From: Enoplosus armatus
Lineage: Eukaryota; Chordata; Actinopteri; Centrarchiformes; Enoplosidae
Assembly: GCF_043641665.1 (NCBI RefSeq)
Contig: NC_092181.1
Coordinates: 21,894,463 to 21,958,462, forward strand
DNA: 64,000 nucleotides
Reading direction: 5' to 3'
Position numbers and translations under genes: made by a program. A model generated the notes under the pieces. That model saw only the letters and a list, made by a program, of their open reading frames with translations. It made no database searches and was not told the DNA's origin. This document shows, one piece after another, positions 38,716 through 49,974 of the stretch (position 1 is its first letter; every line of letters begins with the position of its first letter).

Positions 38716-39000
38716 TTAAACACAAAATCAGTGTTAATCTAGTTTAAAGCTTCACTCATCAATATTTTATATACACAGTGACTACTTGTAATGTGAAAGG
38801 TGACCCGATTAAAGCTTGTGTCACTGTTCTGCTGCCCCCAATGGGCCAAAATAAATCAATAAATACTGCTTTAACATCATGTACCATATCAGTTTGTTCA
38901 AGAGACAAGTGGATAACTGATGACTGACAACATGTCATTTAATCGTTTAGATGAATTGATAGCCGATTGATTTCTGGAGAGGTTTTTGCACGAACTTTAA

Positions 39001-39258
39001 CAGTAGTGGAAGACGTATTCAGATATTTTTCTCAAGTAAAAGTACCGACGCAGCACTATAAAATACTCCATTACAAGTAAAAGTTCTGCATTCCAAAAAG
39101 TCACAACAAAATGTACTTGAAGTATTTATAGTGCAGACTGGTCCTCTGTCAGTACAATATTTCTCTCTGAAATGTAGTAGAGAGGTACAGCATACAATGG
39201 AAATACTAAAATACAAATATAGTTGAGTAACTGTACTTAGTTACGTTCCACCACAGAC
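39001..39258. mobile_element. MITE of the CAGTGGTGGAAGAAGTATTC type
   Basis: Starts CAGTAGTGGAAGACGTATTC and ends TGTACTTAGTTACGTTCCAC, followed by CACAG. The interior has AAGTAAAAGTACCGACGCA, AAATACTCCATTACAAGTAA, AAAATGTACTTGAAGTAT and CTCTGAAATGTAGTAGAG. These words and inverted ends are those of a ubiquitous teleost non-autonomous DNA transposon. It has a large internal deletion relative to the longer copies I recall. Confidence 0.7.
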
Positions 39259-42200
39259 CTTTACAAGCTCAAAGCATTGGCTCAAAAATTTGGTTCATAG
39301 AGATCCACAACAAGTTGGAAAAAAAAAAACAAGAAAACAAAATAATAAATCAGGATGAAAATTAAAAACATTTGTGCTGTTTTCCAGTTTGCTGAACTGA
39401 TGTTTGTCATTTTAACATTTGTTATTTTGTGAATTTTCCAATTTTTGTTTACCACTTTTGGTAATTTGAAACACATTTCTAATTGGACTATAAAGCTGAT
39501 TACCCTCGAGACAATGGCGTGCAGAGAAGTTGGTGGGCAGTGGACTTTGTTGACTCACATTGGCTAATCTTTTCTGTCCCTTCATCAATCCAGGATCAGT
39601 GCTGGGGAAAAGCAAGCCATGCTGGATGGTCTGCACCGTCTCAGAGGAACCATATGATGAGATAAAACATTCCTTTGACCAGATTACCGTAATCCTGTAG
39701 GCTTCAATTACACACTCATGTTTTAACCCAGAAAATACTTTGAGAAACACTTCAGCCCCTTTTGATGATTGATTGTTGAATCATTCCTTGCAGTACATTT
39801 GCTGACCTAGATACTGTAAAATCCTTGCAAAATAAAAGGATAAATGATTGCCGGCATTTAATGCAGGCCAGCTGCTGAAATCTGAGAAATCCTACTTTTG
39901 AGGAAGTGTGTGTGATTAATGAGTATGCAGCACACTACAGCTCAAATCTTGAACTTCTAACCTGCAAAAATCCCGCAGATGATAAACTTGCATTCACAAA
40001 TTAGAAGCAAAAAACAAACAAACTCTCTTGACTCTCGTGTCTCTCTTATCGCTCTCAAATCTTGACTGAATCTCGAGTAAATTAATTAACTCAATAATAA
40101 ATTAATAGTAACTTTCATTGACTTCCTACAGATCTAATGCAGTTTATGCTGTTCTAATTTTTGGGACCAGTCAATGTGATGGCGAACTGAAACTAAACAC
40201 ACATTTACTGTCGGTCAGAGTTTAACTTAAAAACTCCCCAGGCTGTTTACAAACACACTGGATTTATATTGCAGTGCTTTTTAATCAATGGTGGAAGAAG
40301 TATTCTTGTTCTTACAAGCAATAAATACATAATGGATGTTCCCAACAGTAATCAATGAGTTGTCAGTAATCACCACAACCAACTATCAAACATCTATGTG
40401 AGGAATTCACAGTGTAACAATGACAGTAAAAATGCAATTTTATCCGATATCTTTCTTTTTATTTTATACTTCATACTTTAACTAGATAGGTTGATGTGGA
40501 ACTACTCGTTATTTCTCAGAGACAAATCAAACACATATTATATAAATCAGTGGGTATAAGGGTAATAAGGGGGGTAATAAAGATGTGTCCCACATATTTT
40601 ATTATTGCACAGCTGCAAATGAACCCACTCCAAACTGAGTGTAAGACAATCAAATATGGAAGCAGAGCAGAGTACAGTAAATCTATATGGCAGTGCAAAT
40701 ATTAAGAGCAACATATCCCGGTCAACTGAGTTGCTTTGTAACACAATCATTGAAAATTACATTGAGACCACAGCATCATATGAAAGATTTTTATTGTAAA
40801 ATGATGTTTATATTATACTAAAGTCCTTCATGGTGTGTGGACAACAAAGTGTCAACTTGGCTGCATGTTTTCTTTGGACCCACGTTCAGGTGAGTCGGTG
40901 ACCACGGGTTGAACCCTGAGGTGGCATTATAACAAACCTTTGCCCACTGTCCTGGGGAGATTTACAGCATGGTCAAACAGCTCCAGACTTATAGTTGTGG
41001 CCATTGGGGGACCCTAATAAGGCTCTTTAAATTTAATTCCTGGTCAGACCAGTGAACTATGCTGACTTTGTTTTTCGGCCTTGAAACTTAAGTTGATTAC
41101 CGACGGATAAATTTCCTTTGTTTCCATGAAAAATAATGATTCAGCACCATGTTAGTGTGGCATGATTTACAGGGTAAACATTTGGGAATTTCAGCTGCCA
41201 CCTGTAATAAAGAAACCTAATAACATTGTTTTTATGTTGCTTTGCATCGTGATAACGTACAAACAATGTAAGAATGTCAGCCTAGCATCGCATCAACAGC
41301 AACAACAGCCCAAAGTACATCTTAACATCCTGGACACAGCGTTCAGAGAGAGTGCCCATGTCTTCATGGCACTTAGAGGAAGAAAGAGACACTTTCCATC
41401 TGGTGTTTCTTCACAAAGAGGCCAGTTCAGCAAAAGTTCAGCACTGTTTAAGCTCATGGGCCTGGCAGTTCACTCTCAGGTCAGCGAGGCTTTCTGTCCT
41501 GGGCCTTTTTTTTTCTCCACATAATAAAACCAGGTCACACAGAGGTAGTTAAGGTAAGATTTATCATCTAATGTCAACATGGGGTCCACAGATGAGGCCT
41601 TATTCAAGTTTATTTTGTCACATGTATCTGCACTGTATGTTTTGATGTAATAAAAAGAGGTGTGTTTGCCGACGGCACCCTGAAGAGTATCCACTGGCTA
41701 ACCATTATCAACAGCTGTACAGCATATAAAATATCAGAGTGATAAAACCAGTGTAAAGTGGCCTTGAACAGTATGGAATTGGCTGCAAACATTCCTGTCA
41801 AAACTCACTTTCACCCAGCAGTGGTAAAGAATGCATAAAATCTATAATGTTGAAGTGATGGATCCATAAACCCATTGACATTTTAACCTTAAAATCCCCA
41901 GCTGTCAAACATTTCCGGCTTGCTAAAAAGAGGCCTCAAACTCATCCGTCACAAGAGGCGTATTTCCATTAACTGTGACTCAAACAAGCAAAGCAGCTTG
42001 AGGCCTGTGGGGAAGCCAAACGTGACCAAGACGAGGGCTGACGGGGGATTTTTACTGTAGATGATTTACTGGAGACGTGAAATTAGATATGTAAGTGTGA
42101 TAGCATTATACACTTTGATGCCTTCAAACTTTGAACTCTCTGTCTCTCCATAAGTAAAATCATCAACAGCATGGGGGTGTGACCACCAGCATATGTTGTC

Positions 42201-42265
42201 AGAGTTGAATTTCTGTCCATCATACTCTGCTCATTGTTATTGTCTGGTTCATTGCAACCAGATTC

Positions 42266-42286
42266 GGGGGGGGGGGGGGGGGGGGG
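42266..42286. repeat. Poly(G) run of 21 bases
   Basis: An uninterrupted run of 21 G, directly joined to the hairpin at 42283-42337. Confidence 0.95.
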
Positions 42287-42337
42287 TATGCGATGCACCA
42301 TGGGCGTCATGCCTGCCCATGGTGCATCGCATACCCC
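42283..42337. repeat. Perfect inverted repeat, 23-bp arms, 9-nt loop
   Basis: Left arm 42283-42305 and right arm 42315-42337 are exact complements, including the four G/C pairs at the base, with loop GTCATGCCT. The outer part of the left arm is the end of the 21-G run. Confidence 0.95.
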
Positions 42338-44765
42338 ACCACTATTCAGACTTGCAGCGCCCCTCCATTTTCAAATGGAGACTGACATTTGGTGCAAATC
42401 CAGTGTGAGTATTGAGAACTGTTGATCATTGCACATAAGATGCAGCTGGTCCTGAGGAGATTCTACACCAGGACACATCACTTTTAGCTTTTCAAGTCCA
42501 GTCAGCTGCAGTTCTGCCCTCAATACGCGTAACGGAATGTATTTTGTCCAACAATGATGTTGACATTAAATGTAAAATTATGCTTGCCAATAAATGAGAG
42601 TTCAGTTAAATGTTTCGGTTGTATTTTCTGTAAACTTTTTATTTAAAAGCACTCTCCCTTCATGCAGATTAACATAACGTTCCTAATGAGATTGTTCCAG
42701 ATGGATTGAATTGGATTAAATCTACACAAAAGGACCTATGAAAAAACATTGAAATATCACTTGAAATATGCACCAGCACTAGTTGCAAACAAGCCTGCCT
42801 TTTTATTGCTTGGAAATTGCCCCTCCGGTTCAGTCAACAACAGCTCAGCTGCACGTGTACTTCTTAAAATTTAAGCCTGTGGAAAAACACACTTTGTTTT
42901 CTCAGACAAAACACGCTGAAGCTGATGAATACTCTTTTGTTTCTGAAATACAAAATGTAAACTGTCCATGGAGAACAATTTTATAAAGGTATGATATTCA
43001 TTACGTAATATCTAAAGATAACTCGACCATCGAGTCATTTGTCTTTCTTATGTGGCACAAATGAACAGAGACACATTTACTCAGAGCTTTTCACTGGGGT
43101 TAAAGTCATTATCCTAAATACAAAAACAATTGCGTTTCAGTGTAGTTGTAAGATTTGTCTTCTCTTAACCTGAACTACATTACTATGCTCTGAATGCTAA
43201 TAAAGTCTTCAATTTGAAGGTGTGCTCACTGATTGTAAGGTATGTATGTTTGGTTTATTGTGGTTCCACTCCCACTAGTGGTTTTACATGCCAGTGCAGC
43301 CAAGTTTCAAAGAAGAGGTCAACACCATTGACCAAACAGCAGCGTATAAAGTGAAAGACTAAGAATGAAGTGTACAAAACAAATAAGTATTTTATTCCTA
43401 GCTAAACTATCAGTGCCCTGATAAAGCCTGGTTCTAGACCTCATAATCTTTTAATCATTTAATACACACCTTTGAGTTATATGAAACAGTAACCACTTAC
43501 CACAGGCAAAAAGAGATTTAGTGTTGTTGTCAGTTAATCCCATGTCTGGGTCCATCTCACCAGTGATAGCTTGACTGTTAACAAGAAGCAACTATAGGGA
43601 GTACTGCTGCTATGATTATCTGCTATTTAATATACAGTACCTTGCACCCTGATTAAGAATTGTGTATTTGTATGGAAGCCCATTCACACCAGGAAAAGGG
43701 GGAAAAAAGTATGTATGTTTGCAAATAAATAAAAAATAAACAATACTCACAATAATGACATTATGATAGAATAAATATAGATGTTTAAATAGTTTGAATT
43801 TTTTATACATTTTTAACAAAAGTTATGAAATAATAGGTCAAACATTTGACTGTGTAAGTCAAATTTTGTATGTCAAAATTGTGACTCCCCTTGAATATTT
43901 TAATTTTCAATTTTATAAAGTTATAAAGTTTTTTTGTTTTTTTTCCTAACAGAAGTCTCCCATGTCAAAGTCCAATGTTTTGTTTTTCAAATATACAATT
44001 CTACATTTTGCGGTAGTAAGTTTAAATATTGACTGTCTCATAAATGACTCACTATCTCAAAATGATGCCTCAAAAATTCAAAAGGTCAATTTACAATCTC
44101 ATCATATTGACTTACAAATGTACATTTTGATTTACCATGAGTATTGATTTTTTTTTTCCTCTATATTGTTTCTTTTCCTGGCAGAAATGGGCTTCTATAT
44201 ATTTAATTTGAACTTCTAGCCATTTCAAAATGAATGTTGTGGACAATTTGTACATCCAGTTTTTGTTGGCACATCTTTAGTGACAACACACACTGATGTT
44301 AATGTTTTACAGGGACATGTTTTAATGACATTGTGTCTGCAAGGAATGACTCATGTTGTCATTTGTCTTTGGTTTCTATCATATGATGAATAAGAATGGT
44401 AATTAAACTGTGTTCTAGACTTAATACTTGGAATAAGTAAGTTTGACTGACAGTCCAAGTCCAACAGGAAAAAAATGCCATGTCATACATCACAGAAAAG
44501 GCAATGATATACAAAGCTGAGTCATCATTCTTTTCAACCTGCTTTGTCATCATCACCAGCACTGGGTTACACACTAATATGCAGTTTATAAAGTCACATA
44601 TTGTTGTGTTCTGATAGCTCAACTACAGCTGTCAATTACAGACCGACGTCAAATTTGAGAAATGACCGCTGTCGGATGTTTGAGTCACAGCTTCGTCTCA
44701 ACACAGTGCGTGGGATGTTTACATACGTACCCCTTATCAAACAGGGAACCGAGGACCTTGTTCAG

Positions 44766-44772
44766 ATAAATA
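44766..44772 (+). promoter_or_regulatory. TATA-like element of fgg copy 1
   Basis: CAGATAAATATCCC lies 67-73 bp before the ATG, so a start near 44795 would leave a short 5'UTR of about 45 nt. The element is preserved exactly in copy 2 at 49902-49908. Confidence 0.5.
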
Positions 44773-44838
44773 TCCCACACAGTCGAGCGCCTCTTCACTC
44801 TCAGAGGAGACAAGACCACAACTGGTGGCCGAAGCAAC

Positions 44839-47800
44839 ATGGCTCCATCACTTCTTGCAAGGGCAGGAGGACTTCTGTTACTTTTCTCCTTCTCATCAGC
44901 AGTAAGTCACTGAATTTACTTCTTTTTTTTCCACTCACGCAGTTTTCTTGAGCACAAAAATCAAAATTGTTTTTGTCTTTTTTGTGTAGCAAATCAGAGG
45001 AGACAACCTTGGAACGTGCACCCAAAATGACGGCTTTGTAAGTATGCAGCTGCAAAAAATAAGCTTGTATGTTTTTGCTGTGTGGGTTGAACATGTATAG
45101 ATGAGCACTCTATCAACATTGTTTTTCACTTGCTCTATCTGTATTCAGGGAAAGTACTGTCCTACTACATGTGGAGTGACTGATTACCTGCTGAGGTATA
45201 TGCCAGTGGTGAACAAGGATTTGGACAATTTGCTAGGGGAACTTGAAACAATAGCCAATTTGACCCAGGGGGCCGAGGACACTGTTGTCTACATGAAAGA
45301 TTCTGCTACTTCAGCTCAAAAGAGTTCTTCTCCAGGTAACACACTCAATTTGGTGTCATTAAATCTTCACCCAACTGCGTGTGAGTCCCCTTATTAATAT
45401 GACTAGATAATTTTGTCAGTTATTTACTCATTTATTTACTTTAAATTCCTCTGTTATGCAATTTGGGCAACACTTGTTTTTAAATTTAATAAATTAATCT
45501 GACTCAAGCTAAAGCTGTTGTTGATATATTCAAGGTATCATTAAACTGTGGCGAATGTTGAGATCATTACTGACTCTGACTTTTTTGTTTCAGACTCGTA
45601 CTTCAAAAAGTCATCAAGTATGCTTGATGATGTTCTTCGATTTGAAAAGACCATCATCACACAGGAACAGCAAATGTTGTAAGTTACCGTTAGCACTGAA
45701 AGTATACCATTTGACATGAAACCTTTGTACCAGGTGGTGGAAAGTAATCAAGCACATTTACACAAGTACAGTTTTTAGTATTTCTATTAAATGTTACGTT
45801 ATACTATTCAATTCTGTAGTTACCAGTTACTTTGCAAATAATTAAAAATGTTATCCACAACATATAAACAGCTTATAAATCATGATGCATTTGAGTTTAA
45901 ACACAGTATGTAAATGCAGTTTTAATGGTGATCAGTAATAATAATATGATATAATGTTTATATGGTATATAAAACAACACTGCATACTTTTACCTTTTAT
46001 ACATTTCAGACTGGCTTTTACCAGTATTGCTACTTTTGCTCCTCACAGTCGCCCACGCCGTCTGGTCAGTGCACACTGTCCCTCCTCGCCCACACAGTTA
46101 AAGGCTGAACACAGATCACGGAGCGTTTTTCCACCCACTCGTCTTTCCCCAATAGACACAGGAACTCACACTCACTCCTGACATTTAAAAAAGCTCTCAA
46201 ATTGAATTGTGTCAAACGTCTTTCATCATTTGTTCCTTTTGCTTTGTCTTCTTATTCTTGTCTTGTTTGTTATTTTGTAAAAACTGAGACATGAATTACT
46301 TAGGACACAGCTCATACTCATATTTGTTTACCTCTTTCCAGAGAACTTCAGAATTTAATTTCATCCAACGAGGGGAGAATGGCAGAGTTGAAACAACTCT
46401 CGCTTCAGCTGCAGCAGAAATGCAGCGAGCCCTGCAAAGACACTGTTGAGATCCAGCCCACCACAGGGACAGGTAAAAAAAAGAAAAAGAAAAATTCAAT
46501 TCATGACCCTCAGGCCATTTCCATTTCACAAGAGGTTTCTCAATCATGTAACAACAACATCTGTCCTTGTTCAGTGTTTAGTTAGAGACTAAAATCAATA
46601 CGGTGCATCAATGCAAAGTAAACAGATTTATTCGAGATGACATTTGTTGTGACCTCATTTCAAAGTTATTTCTAAACTTTATAATTAATAGAATAGAAGT
46701 GGACGTCATTACTTAATGACATTTTAACAGAAAAAAATATGAAATTTAAGTTTTCAGTTCAGTTTTATTGTGACATATTCAATAATGCTGAACTTTCCTT
46801 TTTCTGCTTCTTCCCTTTTTTCTTCAGACTGCCAGGATATTGCAAACAAAGGTGCCACCACCAGTGGTCTTTATTATGTGAAGCCATTGAAAGCCACTGA
46901 GCAGTTCCTGGTCTACTGTGAGATTGACAGTGTTGGCCGCGGCTTCACAGTGATACAGAGGGTATGAACAACTTGAACAATTAAGGAAAATGGCTCTTTA
47001 CTGGCTTCATCTTGCACTGGATGATTCCTATACCATATTGTGTTGAAGGAGAAGAACTCAGAAATATGGCAGTAATTTACCAATCCTGAAAGTTAATAAC
47101 AGATAATAATGATTAGGGACTGTACGAAAATGATACGGGTTGGATGGGGAGCTGAACCTTATGTTATGATCTTTGAAGACGAGCCTTCCCCTGTGTCATT
47201 AACATTTTCTTTAGACCCTCCCTTTGACGATTCATTTCACCATTAATGACTGAAAGAGGCAAAGCAGTAGTACTTACTTGTAGCTACTTTTAAATGTTTA
47301 TAGTCTGATATTTTGATTTAAGAAAAGAACATTATTAGATTAACATAAAATATAGTGAGAGAAATTTAACCCCCCTCCCTTGATTTCATACACTCCCTTT
47401 TTTGTTGACTAACTGCAGAAACAGGAGTCAAAATGTTGCACTGCCATAATAAATTTTGACACTGATCACTTTATCGTGTCCACAGAGACGTGATGGCAGT
47501 GTGGACTTCCACAAGGACTGGACCCAGTACAAGCAGGGCTTTGGTTATCTCTCACCAGGTGACACCACAGAGTTCTGGCTCGGCAACGAGAAGATACATC
47601 TGCTGACTACCGGTTCGACCATCCCAACTGTGCTGAGAATAGAGCTTGTTGACTGGGATGGCAACAAAAAGTACGTACGCACACACATGATAACAGATTA
47701 TGTAAGACGAGAGCAAAGCGACTCACTGACGAGGCAAACATGACCCTGATGATGAGGTTCCCTTTGAAGAAAAAAACATGACTAGGGCCGCGCATGGTCG

Positions 47801-48904
47801 ATGTGCTCCTGAGGATGTAATTGAGGACTCTCCACGCTTTGTTTATGCATAGGCTCTGTTGGCACGGCGCATGGGCGTGCACCTCCCAATATTTGAGACT
47901 AGGCACCCACAGCACACTCGTGGCTTTTCTTTTCAAAATGGATGAATTTGATGAATTTTTTTTTCTTCTTTTTCCTTTTCTTCACTGAGTGTTTTGTTTA
48001 TACGTCTCCTGGCCTTCCAGAGAATACTGCAACGGCTAGCATATTGAGCATTAACGCCTCTGGGCATGCTCGTAGCTTAGGCGCCATCTTGGGAGACCCG
48101 CACCACGGTGTAACTTTATCACCAAGTCAGGGACAGACCTTTCCATATAGGGCCGACCCTGCCTAAATGACTCAGCAGAGGTTGCCAAAAATGAATCCTC
48201 CATTTTTCTCTGTGGCCTCCTTTCTCCAGGTATGCTGACTACACCATGTTCAGAGTTGGACCAGAGATCGACATGTACCGTCTAACATACGGCTACTACT
48301 TTGGCGGTGATGCTGGAGATGCTTTCGATGGCTTTGACTTTGGCGATGATCCCAGTGACAAGTTCTACACGTCTCACAATGGCATGCAGTTCAGTACCTT
48401 CGACAGAGACAATGATAAGTACGACGGCAACTGTGCTCTGCAGGACGGCTCCGGCTGGTGGATGAACAGATGTCATGCTGCACATTTGAATGGCAAATAC
48501 TACCAGGGTAAGACCACGTGGCTAAAACCAGAGCCAAATCCTTTAATTGGTGTTCATTTGCATAATCTGTGCTGTTTAAGGCCTCATAATTATGTTTTTA
48601 TTAACAAATCAGCAACTAGCCCCCACACGCTCAAAAACAAAACTGTTATCCAGCCACATATATCAGTAAAAATCATTTGAGGTCCACTCTAAACTCTCCG
48701 TGTTCTCTTCATCTAGGTGGCAGGTACACCGAAAAGGATGCAGGTGAATTCGGCTACGACAACGGCATTATTTGGGTCACGTGGCACAACCGCTGGTACT
48801 CCCTGAAAGAGACCACCATGAAGCTCATTCCCCTCAGCCGCATCACAGCAGGCGGTGGACAGCAGGCGGGGGTGAAACAGTTTGGCGGACTTGGAGATTC
48901 TTAA
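44839..48904 (+). CDS. fgg: Fibrinogen gamma chain, intact tandem copy 1
   Basis: Nine exons: 44839-44901, 44990-45037, 45149-45335, 45594-45678, 46342-46472, 46828-46961, 47486-47670, 48230-48507, 48717-48904 (1299 nt, 432 aa; human gamma-A precursor is 437). Residues 1-21 are a signal peptide. C41/C45 (CPTTC) and C155/C159 (CSEPC) are the two disulfide rings bounding the coiled coil. N74 in NLT corresponds to the human glycosylated Asn. From about 172 comes the fibrinogen-related globe, with the calcium loop DRDNDKYDG and the polymerisation pocket [12 protein letters not shown]. The tail [10 protein letters not shown] keeps the factor XIIIa Gln/Lys cross-link residues. The product is secreted, forms fibrinogen with the alpha and beta chains, and yields clots after thrombin action. 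Oddities: RGD at residues 24-26, and one Cys (C31) where human has a Cys pair. Confidence 0.93.
45733..46020. mobile_element. GTGGTGGAAAGTAA-type MITE fragment in fgg copy 1 intron 4
   Basis: CAGGTGGTGGAAAGTAATCA, then AAGCACATTTACACAAGTAC, AGTTACTTTGCAAATAATTA and TTATACATTTCAGA follow the same teleost MITE family as 39001-39258. The whole element is missing from copy 2 because of its deletion. Confidence 0.6.
47750..48200 (+). repeat. Repeat-like block in fgg copy 1 intron 7
   Basis: GGGCCGCGCATGGTCGATG through GCGCCATCTTGGGAGACCC to CCGACCCTGCCTAAATGA. The same block is at 52010-52860 in copy 2, where about 400 bp of extra sequence interrupts it. Both copies keep a similar frame ([20 protein letters not shown]) without a start or splice logic. 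It looks like an old element inserted before the duplication; I cannot name its class. Confidence 0.4.
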
Positions 48905-49081
48905 AAAGTAGACTAATAAGCCTGTGGTCTGTTTAGACTCCAGTTAAGGTGTCCAGCACAACAGCACTGAAACCGCCTTAAATGAAATAACAAGCCTCCA
49001 TGGAAAATGTCTGACTTTATGACGTGTCCATGTTTTGCTGATCTGACCCAGCAGGACACTGATGTGTTATTTTGAGCACTA

Positions 49082-49087
49082 AATAAA
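49082..49087 (+). terminator. Poly(A) signal of fgg copy 1
   Basis: AATAAA 178 nt after the stop. At the matching place in copy 2 (53600-53605) the hexamer reads AATGAA. Confidence 0.7.
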
Positions 49088-49901
49088 CGTATTTTCTTAA
49101 CCAAATATGGTTTGTCATTACTTCATTGGACAGTCTTAGTTTGGACTGAATGGCTGCCTCTCTGGAGACACAAGTCCATATGGAAAACAGCTGTTTGGTA
49201 AGACAATGTGGAGATGGCACAAAAGCACCTGGTAAAAAGAAATAATCAAAAATCCCAAAATGAGAAATGTTTCGCCATAGCACACAGAGTGATCAGAAAT
49301 ATACACCTGTATGTAATGCAATGCAACAACTTGAAACCATCTTAAATGTAAATATTTTGTCCACTTCATTTGCTTATGCTGTCTAATATAATCACCACTG
49401 TAACACAGAGTCAATTTTCATTAAAAAGTGTTGCTTTTTCTTCTGAAGATTTCCTCTTTATTGTTTTTTTTTCCTGGCAGAAATCTTATTAAGATAGTTT
49501 AACTGCTAGCCACTTCAAAACGAGTATTTTCCGTGGCCATGTTGTATCTCTTTCACAAATATTAGTTCATCCAGTATTTTTTGGCACGTCTTTATTGACA
49601 ACACACTGATGTTAATGTTTTACAGGGACTTATTATAATGATATATACAAAGCTGAGAAATCATTCTTTTCAACTTCCTTTGTCATCATCACCAACACTG
49701 GGTTACACACTAATATGCAGTTTATAAAGTCACATATTGTTGTGTTCTGATAGCTCAACTACAGCTGTCAATTACAGACCGACGTCAAATCTGGGAAATG
49801 ACTGCTGTTGGATGTTTGAGTCACAGCTTTGTCTCAACACAGTGCGTGGGATGTTTACATACGTACCCCTTATCAAACAGGGAACCGAGGACCTTGTTCA
49901 G

Positions 49902-49908
49902 ATAAATA
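49902..49908 (+). promoter_or_regulatory. TATA-like element of fgg copy 2
   Basis: Identical in sequence and spacing to the element of copy 1, so the copy 2 promoter may still be active. Confidence 0.45.
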
Positions 49909-49974
49909 TCCCACACAGTCGAGCGCCTCTTCACTCTCAGAGGAGACAAGACCACAACTGGTGGCCGAAGCAAC

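Larger units (their letters stand above)
37870..44140. other. Intergenic region between lrat and fgg
   Basis: About 6.3 kb with no supported gene. In human this side of LRAT carries FGG, FGA and FGB. I looked for fibrinogen alpha or beta words (coiled-coil CPTxC, FReD words such as GGWTVIQ) and saw none before 44.8 kb. Contents are a piggyBac-like MITE (38236-38715), a GTGGTGGAAG-type MITE (39001-39258) with a small fragment near 40283-40330, and a G-run with hairpin (42266-42337). Confidence 0.55.
44150..49430 (+). repeat. Tandem segmental duplication, unit 1 (contains fgg copy 1)
   Basis: Sequence from about 44150 to 49430 reappears from about 49450 to 53930. Shared 5' flank words include TTTTTTCCTGGCAGAAAT, CACACTGATGTTAATGTTTT and GGGTTACACACTAATATGCA. 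Shared 3' flank words include GGTAAAAAGAAATAATCAAA and TCATTTGCTTATGCTGTCT. The promoter-to-exon-1 stretch is nearly identical. Confidence 0.9.

Noticed and set aside
41162..41552. Two overlapping frames of 120 and 66 codons
   Set aside because: Different frames over the same DNA with no domain or splice partners; a glutamine run comes from CAA/CAG-rich sequence.
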